Of a stretch of DNA of 64,000 nucleotides, positions 23,249 through 31,841 are shown one piece after another. Under the pieces are notes generated by a model that was given only the letters and a program-made list of their open reading frames with translations, had not been told where the DNA came from and ran no database searches. How positions within the stretch are numbered: the first letter of the stretch is position 1; every line of letters starts with the position of its first letter. The position numbers and the translations under genes were made by a program. Origin of the DNA: an uncultured Bifidobacteriaceae bacterium (GTDB lineage Bacteria > Actinomycetota > Actinomycetes > Actinomycetales > Bifidobacteriaceae); assembly GCA_947253155.1 (NCBI GenBank), contig CAMXYK010000005.1, positions 1 to 64,000 of the forward strand. Direction: 5' to 3'.

Positions 23249-25316
23249 TACTATTGCTCTTGCATTTCGTGAGCTTAATAATGCTATAAAAGGAAAAGCT
23301 CGAAAGCTTGTTATTGGAACCGTAGCTTTGATTCCACTTTTATACGGATCGCTTTACTTATGGGCATTTACAAATCCTTATAAGACTTTGGATACTGTGC
23401 CTGTGGCTGTTGTTGTTGAAGACAATGGCGCTATGATTAACGGCAAAATGCGAAACATTGGAAACGAAATCAAAACTCGTTTAAAGAATCAAAAAGACGG
23501 TAGTGAAGGTTTCCAATGGAATTTTGTAAATAGTGCTGAAGCAAATAAGGGCCTTAAAAATGGCAATTATTTTATGGTAGCAACTATTCCAGCTTCCTTC
23601 AGTAAGTGCATTGCTTCCGCGCAATACGATACTCCAACTAAAGCAAAACTTCACGTAAAGTACGATCAAGCAAGCAATATGCTGGCTTCACAAATTGGTA
23701 AAACTGCTTTCCGCACTATGCGTACTGAGATTAGCGAGGCGATTGCTCAAGAGTATTGGGAGCACATGTTTGCGAAAGTTAATTCAGCTTCCGATTCTCT
23801 TGGTGCTGCTGCAAACGGTGCTGGAGCATTGCATGAAGGTTCAAAGTCTTTGCAAGGCGGAATAAATAAGCTTGCAGATGGGTCGAATAAACTTTCGCAA
23901 TCTTTGCAAAAACTTCAAGGCGGATTAGGGGAGCTTCAAAAAGGTGCGAATACGCTAACTGAAGCCAATGCTCGTAGCAAAGAAGGAGCTCAATATCTTG
24001 CACAAAAAACGCAAGATTTAGCAAACGGAGCTCAACAGTTAAGCGAAGGAACGCAAAGGCTATCGGCAGCGACAAGCGAATTCTATGAAGGAGCTCAAAA
24101 GCTTGCAGCTTCAAGCAACGAATTAGAAGAACATGTTAAAGCTGGAAACGCTGAAACAAAAGCACAAATTACTGGTCTTCTTATGCAAGCGCAAAACCCA
24201 GCAGTAACAAAGGAAGACGTGCTTGCTAATCTGCAAAGTTTGGCAGAAGGATTAGGCGAAAATTCTAATCTTCTAGAAACAAATCTTTCTGCTTTAAGCG
24301 CTGGAGCAGACAGGCTTTCTGCAGGAAGCTTGCAAATAAAGGGCGGTGCTGACGCTCTTATGCAAGGCATGGAGAAAGTTAATGTTGGTTCAAATAAGTT
24401 AGCTGCTGGCACAAATAAGCTTGCTGACGGTTTGGCTCAAGTAAGTAACGGTAGCGAGAAACTAAATAGTGGCGTGAATGAAGCTGCACAAGGTTCTGCG
24501 AAAATAGTGAACGGTTCTAATCAGCTTAATTCCGGCGCTAAGAAGCTATCGGATAACACTCCAAAGCTTGTTGATGGTGCTAAGAAATTGCATGACGGGC
24601 TTAAAGATGCTCAAAAGTCTGGAAAAGTAAACAGTATTGTTCAAAAAAGTAAGATGATGAGCGCACCAGTTTCCTTGGAGGAGCACGAGTATTCGCACGT
24701 TGAAAACTATGGAACTGGTTTTGCTCCTTACTTTATTTCTATCGCCCTTTGGGTCGGTGCTCTTATGGCAACATTCGTTTTGAGAGTTATGGATAGGCGA
24801 GCGATACTAAACGGCATGAATCCGCTTAAAAGCGCGCTTATTAGCTTGACGCCGTTTGTGATTATGGGCGTTGTTCAAGCGATTATTCTTATGGGCGTTG
24901 TTCAAGGAGCGTTGAAGTTGCAAATCGATAATGTTGGTGCATTCTACGCGCTGGGGATTATAGCGTCAATAGTCTTTATGGCAATAATGCAAATGATTAT
25001 GGTGGTGTTCCGCATGCCAGGGCGAATAGTTGCTATTGTGCTTCTTATGTTGCAAATCACAAGCTCTGCAGGAACGTTCCCAGTACAAATGACGCCGGCA
25101 TTCTTTAGAGCTGTTCACCCATATTTGCCAATGACGTACTCGATTATGGGGTTGCGTCAAGCAATGTCTGGAAAGAACAGTGGTGAAATAGTTTCTGGCA
25201 TTGGAATGCTTGTGCTTTTCGGTGTTATTGCGATTGCTATAACAAGCATTGCCTTCCGCATGAAGCGTACTGTAAAAATGTTTGATTTGCATCCTGTAAT
25301 AACGCTTGATGCGTAA
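23238..25316 (+). CDS. YhgE/Pip family membrane protein
   Basis: 692 residues from the ATG at 23238, chosen because GGTGG precedes it and MRVNTIALAFRELNNAIKG is the usual beginning; the longer frame overlaps the ATPase and adds nothing. One N-terminal helix (VIGTVALIPLLYGSLYLWAF), a long extracellular region with degenerate repeats of the G-x-x-x-L type (SLQGGINKLADGSNKLSQ, KLADGLAQVSNGSEKLNSG) predicted as coiled coil, then five C-terminal helices (from about 515). This is the YhgE/Pip (phage-infection-protein) architecture, also related to DUF3533 and type VII EsaA. It may form an envelope-spanning pore with the ATPase, and Pip members serve as phage receptors; role here unknown. Confidence 0.88.
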   Translation: MRVNTIALAFRELNNAIKGKARKLVIGTVALIPLLYGSLYLWAFTNPYKTLDTVPVAVVVEDNGAMINGKMRNIGNEIKTRLKNQKDGSEGFQWNFVNSAEANKGLKNGNYFMVATIPASFSKCIASAQYDTPTKAKLHVKYDQASNMLASQIGKTAFRTMRTEISEAIAQEYWEHMFAKVNSASDSLGAAANGAGALHEGSKSLQGGINKLADGSNKLSQSLQKLQGGLGELQKGANTLTEANARSKEGAQYLAQKTQDLANGAQQLSEGTQRLSAATSEFYEGAQKLAASSNELEEHVKAGNAETKAQITGLLMQAQNPAVTKEDVLANLQSLAEGLGENSNLLETNLSALSAGADRLSAGSLQIKGGADALMQGMEKVNVGSNKLAAGTNKLADGLAQVSNGSEKLNSGVNEAAQGSAKIVNGSNQLNSGAKKLSDNTPKLVDGAKKLHDGLKDAQKSGKVNSIVQKSKMMSAPVSLEEHEYSHVENYGTGFAPYFISIALWVGALMATFVLRVMDRRAILNGMNPLKSALISLTPFVIMGVVQAIILMGVVQGALKLQIDNVGAFYALGIIASIVFMAIMQMIMVVFRMPGRIVAIVLLMLQITSSAGTFPVQMTPAFFRAVHPYLPMTYSIMGLRQAMSGKNSGEIVSGIGMLVLFGVIAIAITSIAFRMKRTVKMFDLHPVITLDA

Positions 25317-25340
25317 GTTTCACATAGTCGCGATAATTAA

Positions 25341-25372
25341 AATCCCCGCAGCTTTTGTTAGTTGCGGGGATT
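25341..25372. terminator. Bidirectional terminator
   Basis: AATCCCCGCA / TGCGGGGATT, a 10-bp GC-rich stem with a 12-nt loop; followed by ATTTTTAG on the plus strand and TTTAATTATCG on the minus strand. It separates the convergent YhgE and alcohol dehydrogenase genes. Confidence 0.85.
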
Positions 25373-25426
25373 ATTTTTAGTGAGATTCGTCTTTTAGTGG
25401 AATCTGTTTTTTAGTCAGATTCGATT

Positions 25427-26560
25427 TTAGAAAGTAGATGCGTAGACTTCGGCAATTGCAGATTCGTTCATATGCATGTAGGAATTCTTCAAAAGTCGTT
25501 GCTGCTCTTTAACAACGGATGCTGCCCAGCTTTGAATCATGTCTTCGGTCATGCCATACTCGTGAAGCTTGTGCTTATGAAGAATCGTGTTAAGAACTTC
25601 GTCAAGCTTATTTAATACGTCTGTTTTCTGGCATTCAAGAATATTTGACATGAAGTCAAAAAGTTTAGAAAGCTCAGTGTTTTCGGTGCTGTTGCTGTTT
25701 TCTGCGTCGTGCTTAGCGTAGTATCGCAAAACGCTTGTAAGAAGAGCAGCATTAGTTTCGCCATGAGCCACGTGGAAAGTGCCACCAAGCGGATAAGCCA
25801 TCGCGTGAACGCAACCGCAGCCAGCGTTACCAAACGCAATACCAGCGTAAAGACTTGCCGAAATCAAGTCGCCTACAACTTTGCTTTTTGCACTACTACC
25901 TTCCTTCACAACTCGCATATAACTTTGCAAAATAAGCCCGCAAGCCTTGTAACTAAACATTTTTGTAAGCTCGGTTGCAATAGGAGAAAGTGCGGACTCA
26001 ATCGAGTGCGTAAGAGCGTCAATAGAGCTGGTTGCAAAAACGTAATCTGGCAGACTCTTCAACAATTCCGGAATAAGAACCGCGTCCGTAGCGTAGCAAG
26101 CATCGTTTGCCAAACCCTTCTTAGTGTTGCGCTTAGTAAGCGAGAACACGGCAACGTTCGTAACTTCGGATCCAGTGCCACAAGTAGTTGGCACAAGAAT
26201 AAGATCCGCGCCTTTTTGCGCAGGAATCTTGCCGTCGACCAAATCCTCAAGCGGGCTTGTTTGCTTCAACGCGCAAACTTTCGAAATATCCAAAACAGTG
26301 CCGCCACCAATGCCAATCACACGCTTCGGGGTAGTGTGAATGTCACTAACGATTGCATCAACCATTGAGTCGCTCGGCTCGCCCTTGCCATACTTTTCTT
26401 GGAAAATCACGTCGCAATCAAGATTCAAATCACCAAAATAAGGCTCCCAAATATACTGGTTTGTAATAACCAAATCGCCCTTACCAAGCTTAAATTCTTG
26501 CGCAAAATCGCGTGCGTGCTCGAACTTATGAATAGTTGGTTTAATAGAAAGCTGCTTCAT
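25427..26560 (-). CDS. Iron-containing alcohol dehydrogenase (4-hydroxybutyrate dehydrogenase-like)
   Basis: 377 residues, group III (Fe-ADH). NAD-binding GIGGGTVLDISK, TTCGTGSEVT, and metal ligands in SSIDALTHSIES (Asp and His) and in GCVHAMAYPLGGTFHVAHGETNA (two His). The latter stretch and overall length are close to 4-hydroxybutyrate dehydrogenases and related short-chain alcohol dehydrogenases. It would reoxidise NADH by reducing an aldehyde or semialdehyde. Located beside nox, so both may serve redox balance. Exact substrate uncertain. Confidence 0.85.
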   Translation of the reverse strand: MKQLSIKPTIHKFEHARDFAQEFKLGKGDLVITNQYIWEPYFGDLNLDCDVIFQEKYGKGEPSDSMVDAIVSDIHTTPKRVIGIGGGTVLDISKVCALKQTSPLEDLVDGKIPAQKGADLILVPTTCGTGSEVTNVAVFSLTKRNTKKGLANDACYATDAVLIPELLKSLPDYVFATSSIDALTHSIESALSPIATELTKMFSYKACGLILQSYMRVVKEGSSAKSKVVGDLISASLYAGIAFGNAGCGCVHAMAYPLGGTFHVAHGETNAALLTSVLRYYAKHDAENSNSTENTELSKLFDFMSNILECQKTDVLNKLDEVLNTILHKHKLHEYGMTEDMIQSWAASVVKEQQRLLKNSYMHMNESAIAEVYASTF

Positions 26561-26648
26561 CTAAGACTCCTTTGTTTTAATCCATGTCTTGCGCTAATAG
26601 TGCTAATAGCTCGCGTTGTGTGCGTGCTTTTGTGCGCGGATGATTAAA

Positions 26649-26690
26649 AAACCAAGCAACTGCTCCATTATAGAACAGATTGCTTGGTTT
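26649..26690 (-). terminator. Terminator of nox
   Basis: AAACCAAGCAA / TTGCTTGGTTT, an 11-bp stem with a 20-nt loop, followed leftwards by TTTTAATCA. It lies 64 nt past the nox stop codon and before the alcohol dehydrogenase start. Confidence 0.75.
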
Positions 26691-26753
26691 AATAAACGCG
26701 ATTTAAGCTAATCAGAAAAAGTGATTCAGCCTAAGCTAATCAGCAAAGTCTAA

Positions 26754-28094
26754 TCATCCCTTCAACAAAGCCGTGTAAGCTGCCATCGTAATGTAGTTGT
26801 ACGGCTGGTTGAAATGAGGCATGAAGAAGATGTCGCACAAAGCAAGTTCCTTAATCGTAACCTTCTTTTGAATAGCCAGCGAGAACAGGTGAATTGCGGC
26901 AGACATATCGTAGTTAGAAGCCAACTGGCAGCCAACAATAACCTTAGAATCCTTCTTGTAAACAATGCGAATCTTCACCTTTGGATTCTCAACTTCCATA
27001 AACGCAGGCTTTTGAGTATCCTCAAAATCAACGTAATCAACGTCCATTCCCTCTTTTTGAGCGGCAGTCAAGCTCAAACCGGTGCAAACAAGCTTGTAAT
27101 CGTAAATCATCATTGCGCTAGAGCCTTGCACGCCCTCGGTCTCTACAGGAGTTCCGCAAACGTTGTGACCTGCAATCAAACCGCTTCGAACGGCGTTAGT
27201 AGCGAGTGCAATGTAGTTTACGCGGTCTCGAGCGTTGTCGTAGATTGTAGCGCAGTCGCCGATTGCGTACACGTCTGGGTCGGAAGTTTGCTGTTTCTTG
27301 TCAACGAGGAAAGCGCCGTTAGCATACTGCTTTAAGTGATCTTTGCCAAGCGCAACGTTTGGGTGGAAGCCAATAGCGCAAATCACCATGTCTGCATCGT
27401 AAGTGCCTTTGCTTGTTTTAACAGCCTTGACTTCAGTTTCGCCAACAATTTCTTCAACAGTTTGGCCAAGTTCAAAGTGAATGCCTTTATTCTCCATAAT
27501 TTGCTTCAAATTATCGGAAAACTCTGGGTCAAAGTAGCCGTTAAGAATATGGTCTTCCATGTCAATAAGAGTCACATTCTTGTTCAAGCGCTTAAAAGCT
27601 TCAGCAAGTTCCACGCCAATGTAGCCGCCGCCAAGAACCACAACATTATGGAAATCGCGCTCTTGGAGCTTAGCAATAACAGTTTGTGCATTCTGGAAAA
27701 GCTTTACCATTTGCACGTTTTCCAAATCAATGCCCTTAATGCGAGGCTTGTTTGGAAGGCTGCCGGTAGCGAGAACCAGCTTGTCGTAAGAATCGTGAAT
27801 AACAGTGCCGTCTTTAAGCTCGACTGTTACTTCTTTCTTTGCGTAATCAATGTCTAAAACTTTACTTTCAAGATTTACCTTAGCGCCTTTTTTAACGAAA
27901 TCTTCTGGCTTTTGGTAGAACAGACCGTCACTGCTTTGAATCTGCTTGCCAATCCACAAAGCCATTCCGCAACCAAGGAAGGAAATATTATTATTCTGAT
28001 CGTAAATTGTAAGCTCGTTTCCTGGGTAGCTCAAAATGGTGTTAGCGCATGCAGTGCCGGCGTGATTTGCGCCAATCTGAATGATCTTCGTCAT
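26754..28094 (-). CDS. nox: NADH oxidase (FAD-dependent, CoA-disulfide reductase family)
   Basis: 446 residues. N-terminal FAD fold (IIQIGANHAGTACAN), redox-active Cys42 in FLGCGMALWIG, NADH-binding VVLGGGYIGVELAEAF, second FAD motif DVYAIGDCAT, and a dimerisation domain ending NQPYNYITMAAYTALL. This pattern fits the single-cysteine NADH oxidases that reduce O2 to water and relieve oxygen stress in fermentative bacteria. Water versus peroxide as product cannot be proven by eye, although Cys42 favours water. Upstream 28095-28383 is AT-rich with a direct repeat TGCTGAATTCTG at 28143 and 28188 and no gene. Confidence 0.92.
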   Translation of the reverse strand: MTKIIQIGANHAGTACANTILSYPGNELTIYDQNNNISFLGCGMALWIGKQIQSSDGLFYQKPEDFVKKGAKVNLESKVLDIDYAKKEVTVELKDGTVIHDSYDKLVLATGSLPNKPRIKGIDLENVQMVKLFQNAQTVIAKLQERDFHNVVVLGGGYIGVELAEAFKRLNKNVTLIDMEDHILNGYFDPEFSDNLKQIMENKGIHFELGQTVEEIVGETEVKAVKTSKGTYDADMVICAIGFHPNVALGKDHLKQYANGAFLVDKKQQTSDPDVYAIGDCATIYDNARDRVNYIALATNAVRSGLIAGHNVCGTPVETEGVQGSSAMMIYDYKLVCTGLSLTAAQKEGMDVDYVDFEDTQKPAFMEVENPKVKIRIVYKKDSKVIVGCQLASNYDMSAAIHLFSLAIQKKVTIKELALCDIFFMPHFNQPYNYITMAAYTALLKG

Positions 28095-28371
28095 CGGTAA
28101 TCTCTTTTCGTCGTTGAATCTAGTTTTAATTTTGTTTGTTTTTGCTGAATTCTGCTGGAATTAATTTAATTTAGTTTAATTTAATTCTGCTGAATTCTGT
28201 TTAAATTATGTTATGTGCTGTGTTAACTACTTTGTTTAATTTACGCCGCAGCGTGTTTGCACATCTAGCGCACAATCTTATTACAGGAATGCTCGTCTTA
28301 CCAATTTTGATTTTGTGCGTGTTGTGAGGGAGTGTTTACCCCCAAAACAGCCACTTATGGCGAAGGTGTGG

Positions 28372-28377
28372 TATAAA
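28372..28377 (+). promoter_or_regulatory. Extended -10 for leaderless lipoprotein mRNA
   Basis: TGG-TATAAA ends 6 nt before the ATG at 28384, so transcription should begin at or next to the start codon. No Shine-Dalgarno is present. Confidence 0.55.
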
Positions 28378-28383
28378 AGTCTT

Positions 28384-29100
28384 ATGTTTTCTAAACGCGC
28401 TATTACCATTTTTGCGGCTGCTGTTGTAGCTGCTTTAGCGCTTGGCACGTTGAGTGCTTGCGAGCCGCAGGGTAAAGCCGTTGGTAGCACTGGTCGCGCT
28501 GGAGACATAATTCACGACGGCATAGATATTAATGACATCCATTTACTGGTTATTGGTTCTAAGTCTGCGTCTCTTGATGATGCGATTATGCAGAAGTGCA
28601 AAATGGCAAATTTAAGCGCTTCGTACGTTCCGGTTTCAAATATAAATAATGCGAACGAAGCATCTCAGAAAGCTATTCGCGCTGCAAGTGAGCAGCCTGT
28701 TTCACTAATACTTATTAACGCGCTCGACGTAACAAGAGTTGATGAGCCTCATAATGCTAATAATCAACTAAATAAAAAAGAAAATAATCAAAATAATCAA
28801 AATAATCAGCTTAATAACAGCGCGCGCAATAAGCAAAACGAAAGTAATTCATGGATTTCTGCGTTGCAATACGCGCGTTATGCTGGAGTGCCAGTTGCGT
28901 TAGTAAATCCTGTGAAAGCGCCAAAAGACGAAACTTTATACGCTGCAATATTGCGAATTGGGGATATCTCGAATAATTTAGCGCCTAACAATTCTGCGCA
29001 TAATAATTCCGCGCTTAAACGTTCATCTTTGCTAAGCATCGTTCGCGCAATAATCGACAATACGCCACACAGCAGGGAAGTGATTATAAATGGCAAGTAA
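28384..29100 (+). CDS. Putative lipoprotein with periplasmic-binding-like fold
   Basis: 238 residues from the ATG at 28384, the natural start of a lipoprotein signal (MFSKRAITIFAAAVV..., lipobox LSAC, Cys about 26). The mature part has IHLLVIGSKSASLDDAIMQKC, alternating strand/helix segments and PVSLILINALDV, resembling one half of a type-1 periplasmic binding protein; it is too short for a whole one. An Asn/Gln-rich low-complexity insert (about 125-155) splits it. The stop overlaps the start of the P-type ATPase gene by 11 nt, so the two are coupled; a metal- or ligand-sensing partner for the pump is a guess. Confidence 0.7.
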   Translation: MFSKRAITIFAAAVVAALALGTLSACEPQGKAVGSTGRAGDIIHDGIDINDIHLLVIGSKSASLDDAIMQKCKMANLSASYVPVSNINNANEASQKAIRAASEQPVSLILINALDVTRVDEPHNANNQLNKKENNQNNQNNQLNNSARNKQNESNSWISALQYARYAGVPVALVNPVKAPKDETLYAAILRIGDISNNLAPNNSAHNNSALKRSSLLSIVRAIIDNTPHSREVIINGK

Positions 29101-31774
29101 CAAGCAAAACGCAATAGCGTCTACTGAAAACACTAATAATAAAGCTATTGCGGCGCTTCCTAAAGTAGAAGTTTCTGGATTGAGCACCGAAGAAGTTGCG
29201 GAGGCGGTTTCTCGCGGAGACGTGAATATTACTTCTAAGCAAACTTCTCGCTCTTTAATGGATATTGTGCGCGCGAACGTGTTTACATTGTTTAACGCGA
29301 TTATTTTCACGGCAATGGTAGTTGTGCTTGCCACAGGTTCGTGGAAAGACGCTGTTTTTGGCGCGGTAATTCTGGTGAATACTGGCATTGGCATTGTGAC
29401 TGAATTAAAAGCAAAGCGCACTTTGGATAGGCTTTCTATATTGATTGCAGCTCGCGCAATGGTGCGTAGAGGCGGAGAAAATATTGAGATTGCGCACAAA
29501 GCTATTGTGCTTGGGGATATTTTGTGGCTTAGAGCTGGCGAGCAGGTTCCAGCAGACGTAGAAGTGCTGGAATCGTGGGGATTGGAAATGGACGAGTCCA
29601 TGCTTACGGGCGAGTCTGCTACAGTTCGAAAAGCACAAGGTGGCGACGTTTATTCCGGATCTACTGCAGTTTCTGGTATGGCTTTAACGCGTGTTACTGC
29701 CGTAGGAGAGCACAGTTATGCTGCAAAATTGGCGGCGCAAGCGAAGGTTTATACTAAAACAATTTCTGACTTAAGTCGTGGAATTAACACGATTTTGAAG
29801 TATATGACTATGGTTGTGGTGCCTTTGTGCGTGCTGCTTGTGTGGTCTCAAATGCATAAGGTTGGCGGATTTGTTGAAGCTTGTCAGACTGGTGCTTGGA
29901 GGGGAGCTGTTGTTTCCGCAGTTGCAGGTGTTGTTGGAATGATTCCAGAAGGCTTGGTTCTTCTTACTTCGCTTAATTTTGCGGTGGCTGCTATGCGACT
30001 TGCGCGCAAGCAAACGTTAGTTCAGGAGTTGGAATCTGTAGAAACTTTAGCGCGCGTAGACTGCTTGAACCTGGACAAAACTGGCACTATAACCGACGGT
30101 GGTATTGCATTCGTTGGTGTAGAAAATCTAGATAATAGTAGTGCTGAAATATCTTCACAAACCAACTCGCAAATCAACTCGCAAATCAACTCACAAATCA
30201 ACTTGCAAACAAATCAAGCTTTATTTGACTTATCAAACGAAGAAAATCCTAACGCAACAGGCGTTGCAATTATGGAAGGGCTTGGTGCTCAAGGAGTTGC
30301 CGCTAGCGAGCATGTATCTAATCGTCTTCCATTCTCGTCTTCTAGAAAGTGGAGCGCTGTGCAATATGCGCAAAGCAGTGGAGAATATGAAACTTGGTAT
30401 ATGGGTGCTCCGGAAGTATTGCTAAGCGCGATTAATTATGCAAATTCTAATGAACTTTTAGCGAAAGTTAATTCTTATGCGGAGCTTGGTGAGCGCGTGC
30501 TGCTTCTTGCAAAAGTAAGTAGCGCTGTAAGTAGCGCTGTAAATAGCGAAAGTAGCAGCGTATGTAGCGTCGAAAATAGCGAAGTACATAGCGTCACAGA
30601 AACAGATAAAACTTTTGGTGATTCTCCAACTATTTGCGCGAGTGCTCAGCCTGTTGCGTTGGTTCGATGCTCTGAGCGTATTCGTGAAGATGCGCGTAAA
30701 ACGCTTGAATGGTTCCGTGAACAGGGTGTGCGCTGCCGCGTAATTTCGGGAGATAATCCTACAACTGTTGCGGCTGTTGCTGCAAAAGTTGGGTTAACAG
30801 GAGAGCGCAAGCCTGTTGCAATGGATGCTCGAAAATTGCCAGAAGATATTAACGAATTGGCTAAAGTGCTTGAAAATGTGGATGTGCTTGGGCGTGTGCT
30901 TCCTAATCAAAAAAAGGCGATTGTTCAAGCGCTTCACACTCAAAGTCATGTTGTTGCTATGACTGGCGACGGCGTGAACGATACTTTAGCGCTTAAAGAG
31001 GCGGATTTGGGCGTTGCTATGGGCAATGCTGCTCCTGCTGCAAAAGCTGTAGCTCAAGTGGTTCTTGTTGATTCACGCTTCTCGCATTTGCCGGATGTTG
31101 TAGCTCGCGGCAGGCAAGTGATGGCAAATATGGAACGCGTGGCTGGCTTGTTCCTTGTAAAAACTGTTTATTCTGCGCTTATTTCTGCAGGAGTTGTGCT
31201 TCTAGCGTTGCACTTCCCGTATTTGCCTCGGCATATTACTTATATTGGTTCTTTAACTATTGGTATTCCAGCATTTTTGCTAGCTCTTGCGCCTAATACT
31301 CGTAGATACATTCCAGGATTCTTGAAGCGCGTTGTTCGTTTTGCTGTTCCTAGCGGATTTGCTATAGCAGCTTCTGTGCTCGCGACTGCTGTTATTGCTC
31401 CTAGAGTTTTGGGATTTAATCTTGACGAAAATGCAGAAAATAGTTTGAAAGCTTCACGCTTTATTGTTTCAAACGTGCAAGCTTTGGTAACCACTCGTAG
31501 CATTTGTTCCGTAATCGTATTTGTTCTCGGCATACTCGTGCTCGCAAGCGTTGCTAAACCTTTGCGCTCGTGGAGAGGAATTATGGTTGCGCTATTTGCT
31601 ATAGCTGGAGTTGCTGGAGCTTTTATACCGTTTACTGCAAAATTCTTTGAACTTCACGTGCCAACTGAAGGAAACGCGTTTACTGTAATGCTTATAGCTG
31701 TTGTTTTAGCCATAATTTTATGGTTTGCGTGCGTGAGTTTAGCAAACTTGTTATCTAAACAAAGTAAGAAGTGA
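29090..31774 (+). CDS. CtpE-like cation-transporting P-type ATPase
   Basis: 894 residues. Actuator motif MLTGES, phosphorylation motif LDKTGT, hinge TGDGVNDTLALKEADLGVAMG, and membrane motif GMIPEGLVLLTSLNFA. The PEGLVLL helix and the overall layout resemble mycobacterial CtpE, reported as a calcium-uptake ATPase, rather than heavy-metal pumps (no N-terminal CxxC). Two low-complexity inserts interrupt the cytoplasmic nucleotide domain: Ser/Gln/Asn/Ile repeats at 30155-30212 and Ser/Val/Glu repeats at 30511-30600. AGGGAAGTG lies 7 nt before the ATG. Substrate inferred. Confidence 0.85.
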   Translation: MASNKQNAIASTENTNNKAIAALPKVEVSGLSTEEVAEAVSRGDVNITSKQTSRSLMDIVRANVFTLFNAIIFTAMVVVLATGSWKDAVFGAVILVNTGIGIVTELKAKRTLDRLSILIAARAMVRRGGENIEIAHKAIVLGDILWLRAGEQVPADVEVLESWGLEMDESMLTGESATVRKAQGGDVYSGSTAVSGMALTRVTAVGEHSYAAKLAAQAKVYTKTISDLSRGINTILKYMTMVVVPLCVLLVWSQMHKVGGFVEACQTGAWRGAVVSAVAGVVGMIPEGLVLLTSLNFAVAAMRLARKQTLVQELESVETLARVDCLNLDKTGTITDGGIAFVGVENLDNSSAEISSQTNSQINSQINSQINLQTNQALFDLSNEENPNATGVAIMEGLGAQGVAASEHVSNRLPFSSSRKWSAVQYAQSSGEYETWYMGAPEVLLSAINYANSNELLAKVNSYAELGERVLLLAKVSSAVSSAVNSESSSVCSVENSEVHSVTETDKTFGDSPTICASAQPVALVRCSERIREDARKTLEWFREQGVRCRVISGDNPTTVAAVAAKVGLTGERKPVAMDARKLPEDINELAKVLENVDVLGRVLPNQKKAIVQALHTQSHVVAMTGDGVNDTLALKEADLGVAMGNAAPAAKAVAQVVLVDSRFSHLPDVVARGRQVMANMERVAGLFLVKTVYSALISAGVVLLALHFPYLPRHITYIGSLTIGIPAFLLALAPNTRRYIPGFLKRVVRFAVPSGFAIAASVLATAVIAPRVLGFNLDENAENSLKASRFIVSNVQALVTTRSICSVIVFVLGILVLASVAKPLRSWRGIMVALFAIAGVAGAFIPFTAKFFELHVPTEGNAFTVMLIAVVLAIILWFACVSLANLLSKQSKK

Positions 31775-31841
31775 ACAATCTAACATATTTCTAACACAAT
31801 TAGTGTGTCGAAGCGAGCTTAATGATGCTTACAATAGATAC

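Noticed and set aside
28095..28383. Rex (redox repressor) operator before nox
   Set aside because: Only a half-site-like GTGTTAAC is visible; the TTGTTAA/TTAACAA type dyad is absent.
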